Of a stretch of 64,000 nt of DNA, positions 34,626 to 47,800 are shown piece after piece. The stretch's first letter is position 1. Each line of letters begins with the position of its first letter. The stretch comes from Bromus sterilis (Eukaryota > Streptophyta > Magnoliopsida > Poales > Poaceae): NCBI GenBank assembly GCA_950022295.1, contig OX465599.1, positions 276,851,501 to 276,915,500 of the forward strand, given 5' to 3'. Position numbers and translations under genes: made by a program. Under the pieces are notes generated by a model, which saw only the letters and a list, made by a program, of their open reading frames with translations, was not told where the DNA came from and did no database searches.

Positions 34626-37600
34626 TGTCACAACCCCAAGTTAGGTATGTGCTAGGATCAAGAGCTACATTGCATTCATGTTAAAATTTCAAAAAGAAAT
34701 TGAAATGGGAGAAGAAACCCCCCAGATGAATTTAATTCAAATGGCCAGAAATAAAAGTTGCTCCAAAAATTCCTTTTGCATTTTTGCAAAGTCTCATAAA
34801 TGAGTGTGATCACATATCAAGTGATGTGGGACCAACCCCATGCTCATGGATTTTTCAAATATTCAAACAAGAGCATGGATTTAAATTTAAACCCCTATTT
34901 GAATTAAAGTTCAAATAACTTAAATTTTTAAAATGTTCAAACTTTATAAGTGGCTAGCCTATTATATTGTGAGGCCATGTAAAAAATTTCAGCATTTTAT
35001 AAAATGCCTAACTGTTTTGTTTAGCAGGCCAACCAAATGTCAGAAAAGAAAACAGAAAGAAAATAAGAAAAAGGAAAGAAGACCACCTACCTTGGGCCCC
35101 AGGCCCAACTTACCTCCCCACAGCCCAGGCCTGCCTCCCCCGCTTGTCGTCTTCACCGGCGTGGCAAGCAGCTCGCTGGAGCGCATGCCAACGCCGGTGG
35201 CACCTGCCTACCAGCCTGGCGCCTCCCCAGCCCTCCTACTCGCGCCAGGAGACGCGCAGAGACACGCCTCATCCACCCCCCCACTCGCCGCTTCCTCTTG
35301 AGCTCCCTGCGCGTTTCCCCCTTCTTCCCCGAGGACAGCCGCCGCTCACCGTCGCAAGAACTCGCGGCCAACGTCGGAGAAGATCCCAGAGACCGTGTCC
35401 CCCTCGCGCAACGCCGTCGTCCACGCCAAGCCGTAGAAGAAGGTGACCTGATTGCTCCAGGAGCCATCGCAATCACCGTTTCCTTCTCGCCGGAGCCGAC
35501 GCGTTATTTCTGCGATTCCGGCCACCACAGAGCAGCTATGACCGCACCACTGCCTCCGTTGAATTCACAGTGAGCTCACGGTTCACCCGAGCCATTCCTT
35601 CGTCTCCCTCCTCCTCTATAGCACGATCCGCCATGGGAGCCAGAGCGTCTCGCCGCCGGGATCCATGGAGACGATCGCCTGTAGCACAATCGAGCTTGTC
35701 TTCTTGTCCTTCGTCTTCGCCGCGCTCCACTCCTTCGATTGAGCCATTTGCTGCTTCAAGTGGAACTCCATAGCGAGGTCCACATCCAGCTCATGGTTCT
35801 GCCGCCGCTAGGGCACACCCCTGTCGCTGCTCCGGTGCACCCCGGCTCCTCCTTCCACTCCAGAACGATGCGGCGCTCTCCCAGCTCCAGTTTGATGCCA
35901 CTGGTGCGTCAAACGTGTGCCCAGAGCACGTTCCCGTGCACGCCGCCGTGCTGGTGGGTCGCCGGAGACTCGCCGCCGGTGAGCTCCACGTGGCCAGGGT
36001 TAATTAACCCTTAAACCCACCCCTAGTGTCACTTACAGGTGGGCCCTGCCCTCTGTTAACCCTCTAATTAATTTAAATCAACATATTAAATTAATAGTGA
36101 CACTAACAGATGGGTCCCAGTGGTCAGAAGCCCCCGCACGTCATGCTGATGTCAGCATGACGCCATAAATCAATTTCTATTTTAAAATAAATTCAGAAAA
36201 TTCTAGAAAATGAATTAATCTTTGGAAATTCATAACTAATTCATTTTAACTCCAAATTGGACAAATAATATGTCTAAAATTATCAGAAAATGCAAGGAAT
36301 GTGAATATGGACTTTGTTTTCATGTTTGACCAATTTAAATTTGGTGAACAGTGGCATTTGTCCATATGGCTTTAATTTGAATTCAAATTTGGAGTGAATT
36401 TGCAAGTGACTTAGCATTCCACTTCTTTTAAATGGAATTGTACCCACATTGCAACCATGAACATCACCATTGCAACCTTATTCATGTGATTGTGCATTGT
36501 ATTTTATTTTGACCCTATGATTGTCATGTTGCTAATAGAAGTGGAACCGGAACAGGAGGCTACCCCCTTCGTTGAAGACCCCGATACTGAACCTCGTCAG
36601 AAAGGCAAGCAAACCCCATTGATCATGTCTATAAAAACCAGGTTCCCTCTCTTTCTCGCTTATGCATGTTTAGGAGTTCACCATGATACGTTCTACCCCT
36701 AGTTGAACCCATTCCTTTGCATGACCTATCATTTCTGCCACAGTATTAAGCTAACCTCAACCTAGCAGATCTAGGAATTGCTTGTGATCATCATGTGGCC
36801 ATTCATCCATGTTATGCTTATGCTATGCCTAGAGTTGTGGAAGCATTGGTCCGTCTTGGGTGATGAATTGATGTTGGTGGCAGTCATGTTCATGTTACTT
36901 GTGATGAAAAGGGTGTGGTGAACTTGACTAAACAAGGTGAACGATGAGAGGATGTGTAGGAGTATACAGTGGGTTGTCTCGTTGAACACTGCCCTAGGCC
37001 CCGAGTTCTTGTGTTGTGATCCAAGACAAAGAGTACTACCACATGTTGGGCAAATGGATCCCCGCTCAACCAACTAACTCACCCTAGTTCAAGTCCAGGA
37101 GTCACTTGTTCGGGCTTTCCATTTGGCATATGCATAGAAAAAGAATGAATGAAAGTTTGCATCATTTAGATATGTGGGTGGACCTGTGAGACAGCAAAAC
37201 CATATGCTAAGGTGACGTCTCGGTCGCCTGCATCGTTGACCCGGCCGGACTCTTGAGCAATGAGCAACTCAGATGGTTGATTCTTGGATTAGAGTTGGTT
37301 GTGAGGTAAAAGTTGTGGAAATTATCCTCGCCGACACCCGGTTGAATGGTGTCGAGGCCAAGGCTGTAACTGATAGTTTCATGTGTGTAGCAGTACACCC
37401 CTGCAGGGTTAATAAACTATTCGAATAGCCACGTCCCCGGTAAGGGACTACTTGGAAAGCTGTGCTTGATTATAAGACAACTTGAATGGATACTTCTAAA
37501 ACTCGCAAGATAAGCGTGAGTGCTATGGTGTGCTCCTCGTGGGGAAGTCGAGGAAGTAACCATAGTAGTGTATTGGTTGGAGACTTGGTAGTGGACTCGT

Positions 37601-38557
37601 GTACGCTTCTTACCTCAAGTCTGGTACTCGTAGTACAGGACTAGCCAAGTCAAAGCTGGCACTTCTGCATGTTGAAACCCCACCTCCCTTTACCTTGAAA
37701 CTTAAGCATGAGTAGTGTAGTTCTGATGTATGTCTTGCTGAGTACGACTTTGTACTGACGTTTGCTTATTCTATGTTTTAGATGAGAACCCAGAACCCGA
37801 TGGAGTCACCTTCCTGAAGCTCGACGTTGACTAAGATAATATAGTTCCAGACAGTAGTCTGGTCCCTCGTGGAAGGGCACGTATGTTGAACAAGGCTTCT
37901 CTAAGCCATTTGTTAATCTTGTCTGTACTCAGACCTAATTTGCTTCCGTTGTTTGATGTAATGATGGATCATAGTCATATGATCTTTGTGTACTCTATGT
38001 GTAAGTCAATAAAGATATACTTTGTAGAGTTCATGCAATGTGTACCTGCTGTTTACATTGGACATGTATGTTGCGTGTATGTTTATAACATACATGTCTT
38101 AGTGTGGGGTTCGATAGCTTAGTTGTGATCTTGCCAGTGGTCTTTTATACACCAAGTGGCCCTTAGATGTGCGCAGCTTGGGGCATCGCGATGCGATTGC
38201 TCGTGACTCTGTCATGTGGCACACTTTGTGGTATGATTGAGCCCGCCCGAGACCTCGACTAAGTGATCAAGCTGGAGTCTGCTTATGTAAGTGATATAAT
38301 TCAATCGATAATATGGTTGAGGCGACTTGTCTATGAGTATGGGATTTCACCACGCATAATCATTTAGACTTGTGAGCGGGCGATGAGGACCCACCTCAGT
38401 TGATCATCCGGCCTGGATGGGATGCCCCTCACGTTCGATGCTTTCCGAGAGTGTTCTGTGCTTGGCCTTGTCTGACTAGACAAGTGGGTACGGCTCTCGG
38501 CTCTCCATATGATTGAGGTGTGACTGGAATTACATACGCATATTCCGGGTCCTGAAA
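34626..38557 (+). repeat. 3' LTR of the chromovirus
   Basis: 3932 bp, TGTCACAACCCC ... GGGTCCTGAAA, colinear with the 5' LTR with scattered substitutions and small indels (for example an extra segment at about 35860-35880). Confidence 0.93.
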
Positions 38558-38562
38558 CTCGC

Positions 38563-41500
38563 CGAGCAGGCCGGGACTGGGCACCATCCTCCCTGCTGGT
38601 GTAGAGAAGATTGCTAAAGTGAGGCCGCCGGGATCGGCGAGCCTTCGTCATCGAGATAGGGAGTAAGCTCCAGAAGATTTATGCCCAGCGAGAGCTCCTC
38701 TGCAACCTTGCATATCCGGGTCCAGACTTCACCAACAATGTTCTCCGACCCCTCTCACAAGGCGTGCATCAGATTCAGATCTACTTCGGGGTACCAGCTC
38801 CTGATGATGGATAGGGCAGCTTGTACGCCAGATCAGAAAGCAGAATCAAGCATTATGTCCAACTGGCGAGGCGCGACCTTGAGGTTCCGAGCCACATCTT
38901 CATTTGTCTCACCAGCAATCTGCTTCGTCCTGGACTTTAAGAGCATGTCGTTTAGCTTCTGGACCCCAGCTTTGTAGGTGCACATGGCACCCTTCACATG
39001 AGGCACTCAGGCATCCAGAGCTACAACAAAGTCTTTGGCATCCCAGCCGGCATCAGTAGCAACCACTACATCTCACACTCCGCAGGCTTTAGCAACATCT
39101 TGTTCGGAGGCAGCGGTGGAGTTGGGCCAGGCATCTGGCAAGAGCAATCGGAGAAAAAGTTAGTTCGGAGGGCAGTAATATCAGATCGTAATGTAAAGAC
39201 AAACATAATAGAGAAAAGTACCAGCAAGAGCAAGATCCACTCGGTGGAGGCAGGCACGGCGAGATCAACATTGGCTTGAGCGCCTCGGATTTCTTTCTGG
39301 TGCTGGGCATCCATGTCCTCGGCGCGTTTGATAGCTACTTCCTTTTCCTTCATCAGTTGGCCTTCAACCTCATGCCGAGCGTCTATCAGCCTTTGCATAT
39401 CGGCATCATGAGAAACCTTCACAGCGGAAAGTTCGCTGGTCATTTTTTGAATCTTAGCCTGTAGCTCGGTCTCAACACCAATCAGCCGAGCGCGCTCTTT
39501 CTCAGCATCTCTGAGCTGGGCATTCTTCTCACCGAGCCAACTCTCCAGCTCCGCAATATTCTTCTGGGTGGCCTCTAGTTCGGAGGAGCGAGTGGCAGCA
39601 ACTAAAAATGGGAAGGAAAGTGAGGAGGCAGTAGCAATCGGAAGCAAACATAGAGCAAGCAAAAGATTACCCGTCAGTTGTTGAATCTTGGCATCCTGTG
39701 CGTCAGATTTCTTCTTGAGGGTGGCAACAGATTTTGGCTCGCTGAATAAGCGTCCAGCAAGTCTTAAAAAATAGCTTGGCGTCTATCACAGATGGCCTGA
39801 AAAATGGGTCGGTCAGATAAAGAATAAGCAGTAAAGCAAAAGAAAGTAAGATCCGAGCGAATTGCGAGCAATCGGCCGGAATCTCGGGGACTACACCTAG
39901 TGGGTGCGCTAGGAGAGCACCCACTGAAAAAAAACTTACAGAAACAGAATGCTCGGAGGCAAGGATCTGATTCAGATCGCTAGTGGGAAGGTTCTTGACT
40001 TGGGTTGCAAGACCACCTAGGCGATGTTGAATATGGGCGGGGATCTGGTCCTCGGACCCAGGAGGAGGCGGAGTGGCAGAATTGGCGGAGGGTCGGACCG
40101 GTGAGACGTCGAGGGTGCCAGTGTACGCCTGGCGGAACCGATCCGCTCGTGAGATCTAGTGGGTCGTGGTCGGCGGCTGGCGCACAACGGCGCTGGACAA
40201 GGGAGGCATGGCAGTACTGGCCCCAACGGGGACATGAGAGGCAATCGGGAATGATACTCGGGGAGCGATAGGGGGAGACGCAGTCGGGTTGATGGGGTTG
40301 GCTACGACGCTCTCCGATCCGGCTACAAGAGCTGGATCTTCATGAATAGTGGCCTGGGCTGAAGAAGCCCCAGGCTGAGCAGCATCTGCATCGGACCGAT
40401 CCGTGACCGACACATAAGGGTGTGCGATCCCAGATGGGTAGATGAGGATCGGAGCAGTGGCGGTGGTTGCAGGGATGACCGATTGCGTGCCAACAATCGG
40501 ACATGTGGCGGCCGTGGAGGTCAGAGGAGGATCAGTCGGTCGCGCTTGTTTAGCAGCAGCGACGGCGGATTTTTGTTTCTTGGTCTGCTCGGCCTTGGAG
40601 GTGTCGGCGGCAGCCCTTTTGCATGAAGGCACGGTGGAAACGTTGGAAGTAGTGGAGGTTGCATCGGCTGCGTTCGGAGAAACCTCAGGCGCCACAGGGG
40701 GCGCAGTCGGAGGAGCTCCAGGTGCAGTAGGAGCAACAGTTCGGGAAACCCTGCGTCACAAAAGGAAAAGTGAGGTGAATGATCGGAGAAAGCTGGCGCA
40801 AGCAAAAGCAAACAAAAGGAGATACCCAGAAGTTCGGGGCAGTTGAGCGGAAAAACTGGCCATGGAGAAGTTCGGGCGGATGATGTTCAGAGGTGCAGGA
40901 GAGAGCACGGGGCCGGAGGGCCTAGAAGCAATCGGAGGAGGATCTCGGCGGCCTGGTCTCCTGTTAGTTTTCTTTGGGGGAGCCTTGGAGGGGCCAGCGA
41001 CATCATCTGTTCGGGGGTGTTTTCCCGAAGCCGTCGTTTGTGCAATCGGCTTGGACTCTGCGCCGCAATCACCGGGAGAATCAGTGTCACTACTCCCCTC
41101 GGCCATGAAGCGTTTGATGGAGGAATCAGACTCACCCGGCTGATCGCGGACAAGTCCGAAGGAGGCAGTGCGGGCTTCTGATTCAAAGTCCGTTTCCTCC
41201 TCGAGCTCCAGGTCCTCGGCATCCTTGTCTGCACGGTCGGGGTGGTAGCCAGAAGCGGCCTACCCGTCATGCATGGCCCTGGAGCCAAGAAATTACTGGG
41301 GAAGAACAACCGATCAGAATCAACAAGAAAGCAAAGAAAAATCAGTGCAAGATCGTAAGTAGAGGCATACCACGGGGCAAGGTCGGAGGCGGTTGTACGC
41401 ACTCATTCCGAACACAAAAGGTTCAGTAGATTTGACTTCTGTGAGAAAATTCAGCCGGCGAACGAGCTCTGTTTCTGATATTTTGAAGGTAGAGATCCGA

Positions 41501-42300
41501 GTGGGGTCTCGCAACTGATTCATGTCGCAGATGCGATGGCATCGGCGCTGAAGCGGGAGCACTCGGCTGCAGAGCCAAGCGGCCACCAGGTCGGCATGCT
41601 GCATTCCCTCGGCCATCAGGAATTGGATGTGGGCCATCTGCCGATCCAGATCGGTGTCTCCATCGCCTAGTTTCTGGGACCAGTTGTGCTTGGTGGTCGG
41701 AGGCGGCAGGAACAATTCGGCCAGGTTCAGCAAATCCTTACCATCCGGAGAAGAGACATAGAAGAACCCCATCTGCCAGTTTTTGATAGGCTGCGGTGGC
41801 TGGGGATGAGGATAAAGCCCGGAGTTGCGAAGATAGATGGTAGCAGCTCCGCACTCGGCCATCACCTTCACTTCTTATTTTTTCTGAGTTTCGGGGTTCA
41901 CGTCAAATACCCCCATGCCCACTCAGAAGCTGCGGAAGTGGAAGATCCGGGACCAGAGGCTAATAGTGGGTCGAACTTCGAGGTAGCCCTCGCACAGCGT
42001 CACGAATGCGGAGAGCAGCATGACGGAATTTTCTCCAAGGTGGTGCGGCTGCAGTCGAAAAAAGTCCAAGAACTCGCGGAAGAAGTGGCTCACCGGGAGC
42101 CTGAAGCCGCGCTGGAAATGGGTGAGGAAGACAACGCGCTCGCCGGCCTTGGGCATGGGTGCAAGCTCGGGGACGGGGATGCGGAAATAAAGGTCCGCCG
42201 AGATCTTGCGTGCCCGGCGGAGGAGAGCAACGTGCATCTCCGTAACATGGGAGCCCTTCCACGAGCCTTTCTGGCGGGCGGCGGCACCATCGTCCCTCAT
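38563..42300 (-). pseudogene. Tat antisense gene: multi-exon protein with 'putative gypsy-type transposon' domain and coiled coil
   Basis: Read on the minus strand, six coding blocks have matching GT...AG junctions: 42300-41371, 41295-40826, 40750-39940, 39796-39671, 39601-39222, and 39134-38563 continuing at 25784-25552. Block 1 has the conserved domain often named putative gypsy-type transposon (Transposase_28): PVSHFFREFLDFFRLQPHHL, NSVMLLSAFVTLCEGYLEV and KNWQMGFFYVSSPDG. Blocks 2-3 are low-complexity, P/A/S/T and K-rich (KQKSAVAAAKQ). Block 5 is a clear coiled coil (SSELEATQKNIAELESWLGE onward, heptads for about 100 residues). Block 6 has LKVAPRQLDIMLDSAF. Stops occur in block 1 (TGA and TAA near 41880-41925), block 2, block 3 (40156) and block 4, and block 4 has a 1-nt shift. 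Antisense genes of this kind are known in Tat elements; their role is not established. The start is uncertain: an S-rich stretch in frame lies upstream of 42300. Confidence 0.8.
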
Positions 42301-42599
42301 GGAAGAGTCTGAATCCGTGGTGGGCGACGACGAGCTCGAGGAAGAAGACGATGATGAAGACGGCGGCGGCGAAGGCGGAAACCGAGATCCTCGCCCACCA
42401 ATGGTGGCGGAGGAGAAGTGGTGGTGCTGGCGGCGGAGAGCATCCGGGAAGGCATTGGCAGAGAAGATCTATGTTCCGGCGGCAGCAGCAGCACCGGAGC
42501 ACAAGGCGTGGCGGCGGCGGAGACAGAGGAGGAGCGCTGGAGGATGAAGATGGAGTAGGCAATGCGTGGCGTATCCCCACCCCTCGGGCTATTGAAAGA

Positions 42600-43080
42600 G
42601 CCAGCAGGGCGGTAGTGGGATCCGCTGTGCCGACTCAGTGGCCGGTATGGCCGCGTGTATTTCTAGTGAATCACCAGTTCAGAGCACAGAAGATCTGGCG
42701 GATGGGACGGGACATGCGTGCGTGGCTCAAGGTGTTAGGTATGGCATGTCAAATTGTGGCACGTCGTTCCGCATTCCACGGCGAATTCGAAGCGGCAAGT
42801 TTCGGTCAACATTCCAGTCAAACTAACCATTGGCCAGATCGGCTGAGAATATCAAGAGCAATCGGTTGATAAGATCAAGAGCAATCAGCAGATCGCAAGC
42901 AATGGACCGGTTGAGAGCAATCGGTCAAAAGGTCAAGAGCAATCGGCAGATCGTGAGCAATCGGCCCATTGAGAGCAATCGGTCAGAAAGAAAGATTCAA
43001 AATTCAAGAGGCATGGGAGGAACCTGTGCAGGCCCCGATGTCTCTTAGTTCGGCGGGACCTCCGCAGCTTCAGGGGCTAC
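42600..43080. other. Tat 3' untranslated spacer with short repeats and polypurine tract
   Basis: 42835-42990 contains an imperfect short tandem repeat built on GATCAAGAGCAATCGGCAGATCG and GAGAGCAATCGGTCA. The segment ending CTTCAGGGGCTAC just before 43081 is the likely polypurine-tract position for plus-strand priming. Confidence 0.6.
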
Positions 43081-43858
43081 TGTCGGGGGAATGACCCCCG
43101 GGTAGGGTCACCCAGGGGAAACAATTCATCAGAGCTAAGATCACCGACTTGATGGTCGCCGATCTAATCAAGGATGAGCTGATCAAGACTAAGCAAGTAA
43201 TGGGCCGAATTGATCAGGTCGGAGGCCAATTGCCCCAGAGAGAGTGCAATCGGACTCACCTAGGATCATTCGGCCGAAGAGAATAGAACAATCTCCGACC
43301 AGAATACCAGGTCGGACACCTGGTACAAGTTCATTCAATGCGCAATCCCTGAAGATCGGGCATGTCAAAGGCGTGCGGTCTCCTCCAGCACCGATCACGC
43401 AGACAGGCCGACAGGCCTAAGTCCCTAGCTCCACCGTTCACTAGCAAGGTCTACAAGATAGCGGCATGGTGAGCCGCAAGTCTACACCGGGTCATCCGGG
43501 AGAGCACGATGTGAGGACCCTAGCTTGTCTGAGTCTGGCAGCTGGGCCCTTTCCGTTGTATATTTACCTTTGTACCCCGGGCTGGGCCTATAAGAGCCCC
43601 GGGTACCCCTCCTGTGTGAGGAACGACGGAGCAGTTATTACAATTTCACCTACCAGAGAGAGAGCAAGGAGAGAGCAGTGCACAGAGCCCTCTTCTCCTT
43701 CCTCTCAAACAACTCAAGGAGCATTAATTGTAGCCAGAGTTATTACATATAGATAGCTCGGCAGGACTAGGGGTGTTATCTCTACGGAGAGACCCGAACC
43801 TGGGTACATTGCGGTGTCTCACTGTGTGTTCCCACTCTCGATTCCGGTACCAACGACA
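43081..43858 (+). repeat. 3' LTR of the Tat element
   Basis: 778 bp, starting TGTCGGGGGAATGACCCCCG and ending AACGACA, so TG...CA. A TATA box lies at 43589. No 5' partner is in the window. The sequence following is LINE 2 ORF1. Confidence 0.88.
43589..43594 (+). promoter_or_regulatory. TATA box in the Tat LTR
   Basis: TATAAG in the context GGGCCTATAAGAGCCCCGG, 509 bp into the LTR. It is the probable U3 core promoter. Confidence 0.6.
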
Positions 43859-43863
43859 CTAAC

Positions 43864-44163
43864 CTCAGTTTGTCCCCCTCTTTAGCCATCCCCATGGCAT
43901 CTGCCATTACATTTCGACGACAGAACACAAATTAATACTGTTCTTCAGAGTAAACCGCCGGGGGAAGGAAAAACTAATGATGCAGAGATGGAAGATGCTG
44001 ATGACGTGTCCAAGAAGCGGATGTCGGATGAGTCTTCTACTGCTATGAAGGGAGTTGAAGTGCCGCATGGGAATCTTCCCATTGTTCCAAGCCTACCACC
44101 CCCTCCTGCAGTTCCACCTAGCCCTAGTTCCACAAAAGAACCGAAGAGGACTAAAGTCTAGGA
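43864..44163 (+). pseudogene. LINE 2 ORF1 C-terminus
   Basis: Frame ending in TAG at 44161-44163: TQINTVLQSKPPGEGK, EDADDVSKKRMSDE, LPPPPAVPPSPS and a basic end KEPKRTKV. It resembles the low-complexity tail of plant LINE ORF1 (RNA-binding gag-like) proteins. The zinc-knuckle part would lie left of the Tat element and is missing. Confidence 0.65.
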
Positions 44164-44247
44164 CAAGACCACTTCAAAAAACACTACTTCTCAATCAAAC
44201 ATGATGGAAAAATTGGCGGGCTCCCGGGAGGAGTGCCGCCTGGCCCA

Positions 44248-44841
44248 ATGAGTGCCTTATGTTGGAACCGTCGAGGCGCGGGAAGAACCGCGACAGTTCG
44301 AGAGCTTCGCGATTTCGCGAGGAAATTTTCCCCTACCCTTCTTTGTATTGTTGAAACTCATATTAAAGGAGAAAGGGTAGAAGGTTTAGCTAGCTCGTTG
44401 GGCTATGATAATTCTTATGCTATCGATATCCAGGGAAGAAGCGGTGGCATTGGAATCTTTTGGAATAATGAGATCACAGTGGATATTCTTTGCTCCTCAG
44501 TTTACCACATTGATGTGACCATTGCCGAGGGTGACCAAGAGTCATGGAGGTTTACAATGTTCTATGGGGAGGCTCAAACTCACCTCCGTTCCCAGTCATG
44601 GGATATCTTAAAAGACATCAGCACTCTGAATGATTTACCATGGCTCTGCATTGGAGACTTCAACGAAGTCCTACGCCCAGAAGAACATGATGGGGTTTGT
44701 CAGCGAAGTAACGCGCAGATCCAAGGTTTTAGGGACACCGTTGACGTGAGAATGCTGATGGACTTGGGGTAAAGTGGTCACTTTTGAACCTTTGAGAAGA
44801 AGGTGGCTGGGGGTACCTTCACAAGGGCTCGGCTGGATAGA
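44248..44841 (+). pseudogene. LINE 2 ORF2 endonuclease, left part
   Basis: Starts with MSALCWNRRGAGRTATV, the usual start of plant L1 ORF2 (an in-frame upstream ATG at 44233 is less typical). Endonuclease motifs: LLCIVETHIKGE (catalytic E), GRSGGIGIFWNN, CIGDFNEVL (GDFNE), TFTRARLDR. Stops at 44770-44772 and shortly after. Interrupted at 44842 by the solo LTR exactly after RLDR. Confidence 0.9.
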
Positions 44842-47800
44842 TGTCACAACCCCAAGTTAGGTATGTGCTAGGATCAAGAGTCACTTTGCATCATGATAAA
44901 ATTTTCAAAAGAAATCAAAATGGGAGAGAGAACACCCCCCAGATGAATTAATTCAAATGGCCAGATAAAAAGTTGCTCCAAAAATTCCTTTCGTATTTTT
45001 GAAAACTCCCATAAATGAGCGTGATCACATATCAAGTGATGTGGGACCAACCCCATGCTCATGGATTTTTGAAATATTCAAATAGGAGCATGGATTTAAA
45101 TTTAAACCCCTATTTGAATTAAAGTTCAAATTATTTGAATTTAAAAAATGTTCAAATTTAATAAGTGGCTAGCCTAATATATTGTGAGGCCACATAAAAA
45201 TTTGTAGCATTTTAGAAATTGTCTAGCTATTTTTTTAGCAAGAAAAAACATAATGCAGAAAAGAAACAAAAAAGAAATAAAAAAAAGAAACTTACCTGGG
45301 CAAAGGGGCCCAACTTGTCGCCCCGCAGCCTAGCAGCCGGCCCAGCCCGCCAAGTCCTCTGTCTTCTAGCTCAAGCAGCTCGCTGGAGGCAGCAGAGCGC
45401 GCGGCGACTGCCACCGCGACGACGAGGGCCTTCCAGGCGCCCCCAAGCTCTATCCTAACGCCACGGAGTCGCCCCTGTCGCCGTGGAACCTTTCCCCCCC
45501 TCCAGGCTCACGCTCCCTCTCTTCCTCACCCAATTCCTTCGCCGCCCGAACGCCACAGCGGAGCGCGCCGCCGTGTCCGCGCAGCCAACGACTACGAGCA
45601 GCTACACCATCGTGTCCATCGCGTTCTTCGCCGTTGTCTTCACCACCCTGCAGATTCCCGCGAGCTGGAACGCCCCGGCGCCGACGAATCGGGTCATCTT
45701 CTTCGTCTACGGCCGCAGAACTTCGCCGTCGATTACTCCATCCACAGATCCTTCCCGCCTCCATTGACCGCGCCGTTGCACTCCTCACGTTGGGGTGAGA
45801 ATTTACCCTCTGCTTCCGTGCTTTTTCCCTTCCTCTACGCATGATCGCCAAGGGAGCCGAGCTCCGTCGCCGCCATGGCTGACCCCGAGCTCGTTCCCGT
45901 GCTCCGTTGACCTTACCAAGATGTTCATCGTGCTCCTGCGCTCTCCAGGAGTGCAACGAGCCTTCTCCAGCGTCTTATCGCGCTCTGTGTCACATGCGCC
46001 GCCGCACCCGTGACCCCGACCGCCGCGGGTTCGAAGCCGCCGTCGCCCTGGCGCTTCCCCGTGTCCCCCTTATGGCACCAGAAGACGCGCGCCTTCGCGC
46101 AGCACACACCTGTGCCCTCCGTTCCTCTCCACGTGCCCTCTAGCGGCCTCCTCGTCAACGCTGTGCCACGGCCGCCGCGCCCCCTCGTCGCCGGCGTGGC
46201 CCGAGGCCTCCTCGAGGTCCCCGGCGTGCTCCACGCGACGCACGCGAGTGAGAGGCACCCCCTGGTGCCCTCATCCGCCCCTCCTGTGCCCGGAACGCAA
46301 GTCCGGCAAGGGCGCCGCCGTGGCCAGTCCACCGGCGTCAAGCCGCCGGTGGGTTAGCCTTAACCCCCATGCTTAACCCCCCCCCCCAGAGTCGATGACA
46401 AGTGGGCCTAGGGCCCTTAATCCACCCTGGTTAGTTAACACTAACCGGGCTAATTAACCCAGAGGCTGACAGCCTGACCCCACCAGTCAGACCCCCCCAC
46501 GTCAGCATGATCTCATGCTGACGCAATAAACCTTTTTCCAAATTAAAATAATTCAGAAAAATCCAGAAAAGGCTATAAACTTTGGAAAATCATAGAAAAT
46601 TCATATTAACTCCCAATTGGACAAATAATATGTCCAAAATTATCAGAAAAATACAAGGTTTCTGAATATGGACTTTGTTTGTATGTTTGACCAATTTAAA
46701 TTGGGTGAACAGTGGCAAACATCCATATGTCTTTAATTTGAATTCAATTTTTGAGTGAATTTGCAAATGATTTTGCAACACACTTCTATTAGATGGATTC
46801 ATCCAGACATCAAAGGCTTTACCTCAACTATACCACATCACTTCATGCTCAACCTTTTCAAATGAACTTCCATGCATTCAAATGCATTTGAAATTCATCG
46901 ATAAATCAAATGGAGTTTGAATTTGCATTTCAAATGCAATATATTCCTTTTAAATAGAATTGTCCACACAATGCAACCATGAACATCACCATTACAATCT
47001 TATTCATGTGATTGTGCATTGTACATTATGTTGATCCTATGATTGTCTTGTTGCTGATAGAAGTGGAGCCGGAACCCGAGATCACCCCCTTCGTTGAAGA
47101 CTCCGTGACTGAACCTCGTCAGCAAGGCAAGCAAACCCCCATTGATCATGTCGATAAAATCCCACTTCCCTCTCATGTCTCGCTTATGCATTGTATAGGA
47201 TGATTACCATGCTACGTTTCTACCGCATAGATGAACCCATTCCTTTGCATGACCTATCATTTGTCACAGTAGTAAGCAAACCACAATCCTAGCAAATGTA
47301 GGAGTTGATTGATATCATGTGGCCCCTGCAATTGTTACTGCTTCTTGCATGCTTAGAGTGATACCATGTTGATACTGTTATGTGAGTCGGGATGGTAGTG
47401 ATCATGTTGATGATGGTGGAAAGGTGTTGGTGAATCTACCCTAATACAAGGTGAACGATGAGAGGCTGTGTAGGAGTACACAGTGGGTTGTCTCGTTGAA
47501 CACCGCCCTAAGTCCGAGTTCTTGTGTGGTGATACAAGATGAAGAGTACAACCACACATTGGGCTCACTGACCCCTCTCAACCTATTAACTCATCCCTTT
47601 CGATGTCCAGATGTCGCAGTAGTTCAGAGTTCTGGTAGGTTTGTGGCCTGGCTGCTAAGTGAGAGAACAGCTCAGCCGAGACCGGCTTATGCACCACGCA
47701 CACATCAGCTGGGCCCACTTTGGTAAACCGGCCGGGTTCACGGTAGTGGTAGCCAACCCAGGTAGGCGGCTTTCTTGGACTAGATCGGCTATGAGGTAAC

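Larger units (their letters stand above)
25790..38557 (+). mobile_element. Complete chromovirus-type Ty3/gypsy retrotransposon with 3.9-kb LTRs
   Basis: Two LTRs (25790-29697 and 34626-38557) flank a 4.9-kb internal region with gag, protease, RT, RNase H, integrase and a C-terminal chromodomain-like segment. The target duplication CTCGC is at 25785-25789 and 38558-38562. The primer binding site TGGTATCAGAGC is at 29702-29713 and the polypurine stretch AGTGGGGGCGAG is just before 34626. Both outer termini are mutated: the left starts TA instead of TG and the right ends AA instead of CA. The LTRs differ at many sites, so it is not recent. The chromodomain places it in the chromoviruses, probably the Tekay/Del group. 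It is inserted in the antisense gene of the Tat element. Confidence 0.95.
18931..43858 (+). mobile_element. Tat-lineage Ty3/gypsy retrotransposon, 5' truncated, split by a chromovirus insertion
   Basis: The order gag, protease, RT, RNase H, second (archaeal-type) RNase H and integrase, followed by a long 3' region with an antisense spliced gene and then the 3' LTR (43081-43858), is the hallmark of the Tat group (RIRE2/Grande type). The 5' LTR and primer binding site are absent; the body begins directly after the LARD-like LTR. The element inserted into ORF1 of LINE 2. The bases after its LTR are CTAAC (43859-43863), the presumed right target duplication; its partner is lost. All reading frames are broken. 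Confidence 0.9.
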
